Part shown: positions 57,201-64,000 of the stretch, one piece after another
Layout: every line of letters begins with the position of its first letter
Position numbering within the stretch: position 1 is the stretch's first letter
Assembly: GCA_001465935.1 (NCBI GenBank)
Contig: LNKV01000007.1
Coordinates: 496,001-560,000 of the forward strand
Direction: 5' to 3'
DNA length: 64,000 bases
DNA from: Clarireedia homoeocarpa
Taxonomy: Eukaryota > Ascomycota > Leotiomycetes > Helotiales > Rutstroemiaceae
Program-made: the position numbers and the translations under genes
Notes under the pieces: generated by a model
The model's database searches: none
What the model saw: the letters and a program-made list of their open reading frames with translations, nothing else
What the model was told of the DNA's origin: nothing

Positions 57201-58019
57201 GTCCTACAGATGCGACTTCAGACATCGATAGGTACTCTCACAACGTCAAACCCATTACGTTCCCTGTTACGGACGAGCTTTCGAAGCTTGTCGCGACCAC
57301 ACGTTCTCAATTTGAGCATATTATAAGCGCCGAGGAGATCGTCCCATTAACTTTTGATCGTTTTGGACGGGATGCAATTGTGTCCGGTAAAAGGAATGCA
57401 AATACCTGCATCCAACTGATTCTGAATCTAGCAGCATACCGAATGTATGGTGAGTTGAAGCCAAATTATGAGCCTGTCTCACTTAGGTCCTTCGACGACG
57501 GCCGATATACCTCCTGTTCAATGGTCACCGAACAAGTCTTGAAGTTCTGCCAGCTTGCGGATGACCCTAAAGCCAGCCAAGCAGTCCGTCTTGACGCTTT
57601 CGACGCCGCCATGATTGCTCATGTGAAGAATGTTTCGAAAACTGCAGATGGACTCGTGAATACCGAAGGCCATCTAATAGCATTAGAGCATATGCTGGAT
57701 GAGAATGAAGAGATTCCTGAGATATTCAGTGATCCGTTATTCCAGAAATCTCAGACGTGGTCCTTGAGTGTATCGCACATGCCAATGAATCACGAAGCAC
57801 ATTTCGGATTTTGGCAAGTTAGCGAAAATGGCATTGGTATTGGGAACATGATTCGTGCTGATAGGTAAGAAACGTTAGGATCTTTAAGTGAATCATTTGC
57901 TAATGTTCAATAGATTTGACTTGCTCATTTGCACTGCCAATGGTCGTGGCAAAGAGTTTTCCTCTCATGTTAGAAAAGCTGCAGACGATGTCGGGATAAT
58001 GCTTGGTATAATCTCGTAG
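48288..58019 (+). CDS. Highly reducing polyketide synthase with C-terminal carnitine acyltransferase domain
   Basis: Nine exons (48288-48473, 48531-48675, 48725-49055, 49107-50221, 50276-54831, 54910-55230, 55279-56862, 56909-57864, 57914-58019) total 9300 nt, 3099 residues, with no stop. Domains: KS about 8-430 (Cys178 in DTGCSGTS, His313 in EAHGTGT, His353 in KTNIGH); AT about 545-860 (Ser639 in GHSSGE, but Arg751 in LAYRSSDM where the catalytic His is expected); DH about 925-1210 (His960, Asp1146); C-methyltransferase with VLEIGAGTGG at 1402-1411; ER about 1785-2105 (HSGTGAVGQ); KR about 2125-2300 (GGLGGIG 2132-2138, Tyr2274); ACP Ser2444 in GIDSL; cAT about 2570-3090 with the base His2819 in GEHAACDEG. 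It should build a reduced, methylated chain from malonyl-CoA and hand it to a polyol-like acceptor, as the Trichoderma virens PKS-cAT Tv6-931 does. Product unknown. Confidence 0.95.
49056..49106 (+). other. Stop-free 51-nt intron of the PKS
   Basis: Bounded by GTATGA and TTACAG between the codons for NNL and FFSPEGRS in the KS domain. Its length is a multiple of three and it has no in-frame stop, so retention would add 17 mostly hydrophobic residues inside the KS. Family alignment favours removal. Confidence 0.8.
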
Positions 58020-58606
58020 AGACTCCGACTTCCTTGTTACCGAACTGTATAATTAAATTATTCATAATCAAGTGCAAATAATGATTTATATATTGTTAAT
58101 AGATATTTGAAGTAGTCTGGTTCAAGAAAAGACGGCGAGAGAGAGAATTGTGCGTTTGTATTTGTTTGTTGTTGAGATGTTTGGAGTTAGGTGGACGCAT
58201 CGTGGATAAGGCATCTTTTGCTCTCGACCATGAAATCTTTCGGAAGCAGAGAATTCCCGTTTCCTTTGTCTAGAAGAATGCGATTGTCTGTTTTCTTTGT
58301 TGCATCTCCAACTTTTGCGCAATGAACGAAGTCCAAAATTGCCCACATCTACGCATCTCATTCATATGGGCTCTGAATGTTCAAGTTGAACAATCAAACA
58401 TCAATAAAGACCTCCGATTGAACAAACAGCACAATGAGTCTATATATTACCATAGGCGGTGAACAGAGCTATTCCACTTAGTCACTATCTAATACACACT
58501 CATCTCAACTAACCCGCCTACCACCCAACTAACCACCGGGCCCTACCTCGTGGTCCTACCAAGTTGCCGTCCATGACCTCCCCTCCTCCCCTCCTCCCAC
58601 CGCCCA
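58020..58606. other. Intergenic, 587 bp
   Basis: 3' flank of the PKS and promoter of the next gene. Nothing recognised. Confidence 0.5.
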
Positions 58607-59401
58607 ATGTCTTCAACCCTCATCGTCAAATACACCATTTGCGGGCACATTTGCAGCCAACCCTGCAGCCACAAGAAATTTAGCTCCTCCTTCATACACG
58701 ACCTCCGCAAAGTATTCACCCCTTGGTGCATCCCATCCAACAAGCTCACCTTCATGCACGACCTCTGTCCCAACTGCATCGACATATGGCATTCCTACCA
58801 CGTGGGGGAAGCCCAGGCCCGCGCCTATGTCGAGCGCTATCGCAGGGAGAATCAGTGTTATGAGGGAGCGGTGTATCCGCATCGGAATGAGAGCGACAGA
58901 GAGGGGTTTGTGTTGGTTCTGATGCGGGATTCGGGTGGGAGGAGGGGGGACTTTGATGGGCTTTTTAATGAGGGCCAGATTCCGCTCAGACCCGGCGACG
59001 TTCAGACTATGGGCGGAGAAGCTGCGAGACGTGGTTGCAATGCGGGGTCCTCTAGAAAGGACGCTTCTTATGGTCACACTGCGGAGATGATTGAGGAATT
59101 CAATGATTCGCTGGTAGACAATATGCTCACATCAATTCAAGGGTCTTTCTGCGGGTATAATCGTGCTCCTGAAGTCCAGGTGAGTGTAGAGCTGAATGCT
59201 AATATACGCAGGGCGGACGAACCTAAAAACGGCTCTTTTCATGCTGACGATCTCAAAGTTTCTCGTCGAGGTCGTCCTCCTCTATCTTATTTGAATAAGG
59301 CTCGTCCCGCAGTTCCGCGTCCATACTCACCTAGGCCACAGAAGCTACGCAATCCCAAAATTTCGGGTAGGGATTTGCCTGGGAGGATGTATCATCGATG
59401 A
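58607..59401 (+). CDS. Cys/His-rich protein of unknown function
   Basis: A single exon of 264 residues. The first 65 residues hold Cys and His pairs in a zinc-binding-like spacing: YTICGHICSQPCSH, then WCIP, then HDLCPNCIDIWH. After that come a charged helix (QARAYVERYRRENQCYEG), a variable centre and a basic C-terminus (SRRGRPPLSYLNK, with an AT-hook-like RGRPP, and ending PGRMYHR). The Cys/His N-terminus suggests a small zinc-bound module and the RGRPP a nucleic-acid contact, both inferences. I do not recognise the family. Codon use looks like genuine coding sequence and the frame has no interruption. It lies 0.6 kb after the PKS on the same strand; a functional link is not evident. Confidence 0.7.
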   Translation: MSSTLIVKYTICGHICSQPCSHKKFSSSFIHDLRKVFTPWCIPSNKLTFMHDLCPNCIDIWHSYHVGEAQARAYVERYRRENQCYEGAVYPHRNESDREGFVLVLMRDSGGRRGDFDGLFNEGQIPLRPGDVQTMGGEAARRGCNAGSSRKDASYGHTAEMIEEFNDSLVDNMLTSIQGSFCGYNRAPEVQVSVELNANIRRADEPKNGSFHADDLKVSRRGRPPLSYLNKARPAVPRPYSPRPQKLRNPKISGRDLPGRMYHR

Positions 59402-59803
59402 GAGACAGTCTCCTGAAAGATGTAAGTCGCAGAAGATGGCTCGATGAGTAAGTCGTGTCCTCATGTCATACAAAAATCTCCTTGAGTGATTTCTTTTTGT
59501 ATCGAAACACTAAATCACTATTAATAATAATACTTTATTCTTACACATATACCCTTGAAACACTGTAAAATACATTCATCCCATCGTGTTACTTCATCGT
59601 CTATGTCTCTATATCCCCAGTATAACCCCATATCTGTAACACGAAAAACCTGAAAGCCCATTCCAATTCGAGAGAACCCTTGCATCTAAAAACACATAAA
59701 ATGGGTATATATTATTCGTCAGTCGAGTGTCTTGTCGAGCCCTAGGCCCACTCCGTTTTCAACCCCTGTCGTCGTTGTAGAAGTTTGCTATACCGATTAT
59801 CAA
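59402..59803. other. Convergent 3' region, 402 bp
   Basis: 3' flanks of the Cys/His-rich gene and the DUF1275 gene. Nothing recognised. Confidence 0.5.
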
Positions 59804-60774
59804 TCAGGATAAAGCGACAGCCTTCGGTTTCCACACGGCCCAGGCGATAGAGATGGTAAGCTTGATAGCAGCAGCCAGCCAGAACGAGACAGATAATCCG
59901 GCCGAGCTCCGACTAATCCATCCACCAGCAATACCACCAAGTAAAATAGCTAAGACAGCTGCCACTCTTCTGTTCCTCTTGACGTTGTCTTTTGCAAGAA
60001 CCTTTGGATCCGAAGCGATATCGCAATAGACACTGGTCAAAACTGTTGTAGGGACTTCGTTGAAACCGAGGATTCTTGATGTAACAATTTGTCCTCCAGA
60101 TTGGAATGCCAGAAAAGCCAATGGTATCAATTCAATAAAGTTGACCTCGCCGTCAATTCCCTGCAGCCCTATCGGTTCCGGTACCACACTTCCTTGTACC
60201 AACGCAGCCGCAATTACGACGCATATTCCCTGCACGAAAAAAGACGCAGATAATATCCCGCGACATTTGCCTGCACCGAAGTGTCGAGTTTGCGCGAAGA
60301 AGAGACATCCGCAGACGAAGAATAATATCGAGATGAGGGATTTCACCCAGCCGTATGGATGACTTGTTGGTTGGCCCGATGCGCCAAGCGCGAGGAAGAT
60401 GGTGTTTCCTGTCAATTATGTTAGAAGAGTACAGAATAGGGGAGGCATGGCAATGTTATATGCTTGGGAGAAAGAAGGCAAAACATACCTGTCTGCATAG
60501 AAACGAAACAAGTCCAAGCATTGTATGCGCTGCTGTCACAGAGACCCGAGACTAACGCGCATGCAACTATAGGGATATCAGCGTGCACAAGAGTGATTTC
60601 TTCGCTGAAGTACGACCTCGCCTTTGACCAAAGGGAGACCTGGGAGACCTGGGAGACCTGGGAGTTCTCAGCAGAGCCATTGCCGGATCTATGAGGAGTA
60701 GATGGTTCCGTCGTGGGCAGGGAGTCATTGGTGTCGCTATTAGAGGGCTCCGATCGGTTCACTGGCTTGCCCAT
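59804..60774 (-). CDS. DUF1275 (YoaK-type) membrane protein
   Basis: Two exons (60774-60489 and 60408-59804, intron 60409-60488) give 296 residues. A hydrophilic Ser/Pro-rich N-terminus with SQVSQVSQVS, coded by a 9-bp repeat, is followed by about six membrane segments. The family signature is intact: DIPIVACALVSGLCDSSAYNAWTCFVSMQTGNTIFLALG, shown here in parts, across the exon junction, and later AFQSGGQIVTSRILGFNEVPTTVLTSVYCD. DUF1275 proteins are uncharacterised small transporters-like membrane proteins, common in fungi and bacteria. The ATG at 60774 is chosen over an upstream in-frame one at 60837 because the extra residues are not family-like. Confidence 0.9.
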
Positions 60775-61613
60775 TATAAGAGGAAGCTTATGGGGACTGA
60801 ATTGATAGAGAGGATTGCGAGGATATATTAAATACAATTATTTACTGTACCGGAACATGAGAGATGAAAAAAAAAAAAAAAAAAGTATTAAAATCTATGA
60901 CCGAGACGAAAAGGCCTCATTGCGCAATTGGAACTTATTAATGATAAGGCACCTTGAAGGGGACTTTTTTGAGATGGGCGTCGGTGAGGGAAAAGCAGCA
61001 TGTTGGTTGGAATCCTTGTCGAAAATGACTTAACAATATATGAACCAATCAGAACTTGTGTAACAGCCATTTGATAAAGACCGAAAGCGGATTTGTAGCT
61101 CTTTACGGAAGCTAACTTCGTAGGGCTTAGCAGCATCGGTGCCCTTCATGTGATGGCTAACCGTAATGAAGTTAGTCTCGTCACTGATTACAGTTTATGC
61201 CAGAAATTTCATTATCATATTCTTTTTTTTCCTCGACCCCTCGGTTTTCTCTCCTTTAACCCTCCACCACCTTTCTCTCACTCTCTCTTCTCCCTCTATC
61301 TTTGCCACACGCGGCTAGGATATACATAACGATCTTGAGGTTTTTCGTTTCATCTCTTCATTTACTGAATATTCCTCTGCCTGGCCAGAAAATCTCCACT
61401 CTAAAATTTCCAATATTTCGACAATCGGTTCCGGTTGCGACCAGTTGTCGACTACGCTCGACGTGAAAAGAACACCGTTTCGAAAACCGAAAGAAGTTAT
61501 TCAGTCTCTCGACCTTCCCCAACTATCAAAAAGATATCTTCCAGTATCTTTGTATGAGAAGATACTATCAGCATTAATTCTACCTATTTCGAAGGTTATC
61601 TCCGGGCATAAGA
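60775..61613. other. Divergent promoter of DUF1275 and EF3 genes
   Basis: Contains an A18 run at about 60868-60885. From 61220 to 61330 the DNA is a long pyrimidine-rich tract (TTTTTTTTCC, CTCTCACTCTCTCTTCTCCC) typical of strongly expressed fungal translation genes. Confidence 0.6.
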
Positions 61614-64000
61614 ATGCCACATCTCGAATCCCCACCCCGCCAATTGCCCACTATGATTTCCAAGTCATCCGACGGTGTTGCGCCCACACAAGCTGAAATC
61701 ACTTCCATCTTCGACAACATTTTCGAAGCCAAAACTTCCGCTGCCTCCGTCGATGCTTCATATGCCCTCTGCGACCTACTCTTGAACACTGTTGGGTTTC
61801 GAGGATTGGAGGATTATGGTATCTTAGCGGAGATTAAAAAGGCTGCAGCCGATAAGAAGAGTGGTACAAGAAGAGAAAGCGCTCAGAACTTACTCGGCGC
61901 TCTCTTTGAACGTCTCCCTCCCAAGCAAAAGATCACCGAAGTTATCTTCCTCCTGCAAATTGGCGGTATGGTACCCTGCGCTCTTGACGCACTTGCGGAC
62001 AAGGGCGCAGTTGTCCGCGACGCAGCCCAGTATGCTCTCGACGCACTCTTCAGCAACTTGAGCTCTGAAGCTCTAGTTGTTGGCCTCCTCCCAGTTCTTA
62101 TTGCGTACCTCTCGAAACGGACCGGAAAATGGCAAGGAACAACTGCTGCTCTCAAGCTCGTGCAAAAGATGGCCGATAAGGCACAGATGGCTATTGGAAG
62201 CACGAAGGAGGAGGCGAACGACAAAGATACTCTTAGAGAATCTATGGGCACCAAGCTTGCACAACTCATTCCTGTCGTCGAAAATGGCATGCACGACTTA
62301 AAGGCTGAGGTCGAGAAACAAGCCGTAGCAACTATGACCTCCATGACAACTTTGTTGTCCAACGACGATGTTGCTCCACGAATTCCTCTTTTGATTGAAA
62401 CTATGCAAAAGCCTGGAAAGGAGACCCTCCAAAAGGCCATTCATGCTCTATCGCAAACTACCTTCGTTGCTATCGTCACATCGCCAGTGCTCGCTCTCCT
62501 TACTCCCCTCCTTGAAAGGGCTCTGAACGATCCATCGACTGCACAAGAAGTTCTAAGACAAACTGTCGTGGTCGTCGAGAATTTAACCAAATTGGTCCAT
62601 GACCCAGTTGAAGCTCGTACTTTCTTACCAAAACTGAAGCCTGGTATCAAGAGTGTACAGGACCGTGCCTCTCTACCCGAAGTTAGAGAGATGGCTGATC
62701 GTGCAATGAGTGTCATCGACAAGGCTATGAGCGATGATGATGGAAACATCGCAAGCGGTGCCATCGCTAGAGTTGAATCTGAAGAAGTTGCCAAGGTCCT
62801 TGAAGCTGAGATCAAGAAGGCTGGTGGTCTTGGAGGTGATTTGGAAATCTTCAAGCTCGCCAGACCATACATTTGCAGCATGATCGTTGAAGATGTCAAC
62901 CACCGTCAAACTGCTCGTATCTCCAAGAACGTCACACCATACTTGGAACATCTTATGAAGGAATCGGGAGCTGCAGAGACTGTCGGTAACGCTGCTCAGC
63001 AATTCTACATTGATGAAGACCACCGCAAATTTGGACAACCTGTAAAGGAGGACGATGGGGAGATCGAAATCGTCAACACGGATTTCTCCTTGGCATACGG
63101 AGGTATGCTTCTTCTATCTCATACCAACTTGCGCCTCCTCAAAGGCCACAGATACGGTCTCTGTGGTCGTAATGGTGCTGGAAAGTCGACACTCATGCGT
63201 TCCATTGCAAATGGCAAGCTTGAGGGTTTCCCCAGTCAAGATGTGCTCCGAACTTGCTTTGTCGAGCACAACCAAGGAGAGGATGCTGACATCAGCATTT
63301 TGGAATTCGTTGCAAAAGATCCGGAGATTGCCAAGGTAGGAAAGGAACGTATCTCTGAGGTTCTTAGCGAGGTCGGCTTCACCGCTGGTCCAGGAGGTCG
63401 CCAATCTGAGAAGGTTGGATCTCTATCTGGTGGTTGGAAAATGAAGCTCGCTTTGGCCAGAGCTATGTTGATGAAAGCCGATGTCCTTCTCCTCGACGAG
63501 CCGACCAATCACTTGGATGTTGCCAACGTTAAGTGGTTACAAGAGTACCTGAAGTCTCACACGGAAATTACCAGTTTGATTGTTTCCCACGACTCCGGTT
63601 TCTTGGATGAAGTTTGTACCGACATCTACCATTATGAACCAGGAAAGAAGCTTGCCTGCTACAAGGGTAATCTTGCTGCTTTCGTTAAGCAAAAGCCTGA
63701 AGCCAAGAGTTACTACACACTCTCTGCCTCTTTGGTTCAATTCAAGTTTCCCCCTCCTGGTATTCTTACTGGTGTCAAGTCCAACACCAGATCCATTCTT
63801 AGAATGACCAACTGCTCATACACCTACCCTGGCGCCTCGAAACCATCTCTCTACGATGTCTCCTGTCAATTGTCATTATCATCTAGAACTGCTATCATTG
63901 GTGGTAATGGAGCTGGTAAATCAACCTTGATCAAGCTTCTCACAGGCGAAACCGTTCCCACTAGTGGTCGTGTGGAGAAGCATCCTAACTTACGTATTGG
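61614..64000 (+). CDS. TEF3: Translation elongation factor 3 (5' part, runs off the window)
   Basis: An uninterrupted frame of 795 codons runs to the right edge. EF3 is the fungal ribosome-bound ABC ATPase that helps E-site tRNA release during elongation. The N-terminal HEAT repeats (FERLPPKQKITEVIFLLQIG and following) cover the first 320 residues, then a four-helix region, then ABC1 with Walker A GRNGAGKST, signature LSGGWKMKLALARA and Walker B VLLLDEPTNHLD. The chromodomain-containing ABC2 begins with Walker A GGNGAGKST near 63905. Two in-frame ATG codons are possible: 61614 (MPHLESPP) and 61653 (MISKSSDG); the second fits the usual EF3 N-terminus slightly better. No intron is seen in the visible part. 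Confidence 0.96.
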   Translation, partial: MPHLESPPRQLPTMISKSSDGVAPTQAEITSIFDNIFEAKTSAASVDASYALCDLLLNTVGFRGLEDYGILAEIKKAAADKKSGTRRESAQNLLGALFERLPPKQKITEVIFLLQIGGMVPCALDALADKGAVVRDAAQYALDALFSNLSSEALVVGLLPVLIAYLSKRTGKWQGTTAALKLVQKMADKAQMAIGSTKEEANDKDTLRESMGTKLAQLIPVVENGMHDLKAEVEKQAVATMTSMTTLLSNDDVAPRIPLLIETMQKPGKETLQKAIHALSQTTFVAIVTSPVLALLTPLLERALNDPSTAQEVLRQTVVVVENLTKLVHDPVEARTFLPKLKPGIKSVQDRASLPEVREMADRAMSVIDKAMSDDDGNIASGAIARVESEEVAKVLEAEIKKAGGLGGDLEIFKLARPYICSMIVEDVNHRQTARISKNVTPYLEHLMKESGAAETVGNAAQQFYIDEDHRKFGQPVKEDDGEIEIVNTDFSLAYGGMLLLSHTNLRLLKGHRYGLCGRNGAGKSTLMRSIANGKLEGFPSQDVLRTCFVEHNQGEDADISILEFVAKDPEIAKVGKERISEVLSEVGFTAGPGGRQSEKVGSLSGGWKMKLALARAMLMKADVLLLDEPTNHLDVANVKWLQEYLKSHTEITSLIVSHDSGFLDEVCTDIYHYEPGKKLACYKGNLAAFVKQKPEAKSYYTLSASLVQFKFPPPGILTGVKSNTRSILRMTNCSYTYPGASKPSLYDVSCQLSLSSRTAIIGGNGAGKSTLIKLLTGETVPTSGRVEKHPNLRI

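Overview
The window is nuclear DNA of a filamentous ascomycete (Pezizomycotina). Genes are interrupted by short introns of about 50-150 bp with GTRNGT donors, CTAAC-like branch sites and YAG acceptors. The gene content is typically fungal: chitin synthase, elongation factor 3, the INO80 subunit Iec3, a sedolisin, a highly reducing polyketide synthase (HR-PKS) and a HET-type fragment. Moderate GC, codon use and the AT-rich repeat islands would fit a leotiomycete such as the Sclerotiniaceae, but that placement is an inference. There are no bacterial operons. I rebuilt exon structures by eye, and for every spliced gene reported here with a known start the exon lengths sum to a multiple of three.

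Layout. 1-250: 3' end of an unidentified gene. 637-2595 (-): GH43 glycosidase with a CBM35-like domain. 2.6-4.5 kb: AT-rich repeat island with a solo-LTR candidate and a MITE. 4491-6392 (-): secreted sedolisin peptidase. 7517-8258 (+): low-molecular-weight tyrosine phosphatase. 10197-13575 (+): class I/II chitin synthase. 14260-16695 (-): SM protein Sly1. 18783-22869 (+): PNUTS-like PP1-targeting protein behind a repeat-rich leader. 24698-26194 (-): Nop13. 26617-27987 (+): Iec3. 28854-30484 (-): NADP-isocitrate dehydrogenase with two possible starts. 31278-32553 (-): secreted PAN/apple-like protein next to a 29-bp minisatellite.

The second half is more accessory. 35353-37207 (+): MFS transporter lacking an obvious ATG. 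37801-38755 (-): unknown protein. 39214-41007 (-): amidase. 43252-44894 (+): MATE transporter. 45801-46328 (-): broken HET-type fragment. 46485-47048: 564-bp TA-flanked MITE. 48288-58019 (+): the centrepiece, a nine-exon, 3099-residue HR-PKS ordered KS-AT-DH-MT-ER-KR-ACP with a C-terminal carnitine acyltransferase (cAT) domain. Then follow an unknown Cys/His-rich protein (58607-59401), a DUF1275 membrane protein (59804-60774, -) and the 5' part of translation elongation factor 3 (61614 to the window end).

How they fit together. The first half and the EF3 end are mainly housekeeping genes in independent transcription units. The PKS may form a minimal secondary-metabolite locus with the MATE pump upstream. 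cAT domains in this position release the polyketide by transfer to an external polyol-type acceptor rather than by a thioesterase. In this copy the acyltransferase position normally held by the catalytic His reads Arg, which is the most surprising detail of the window.
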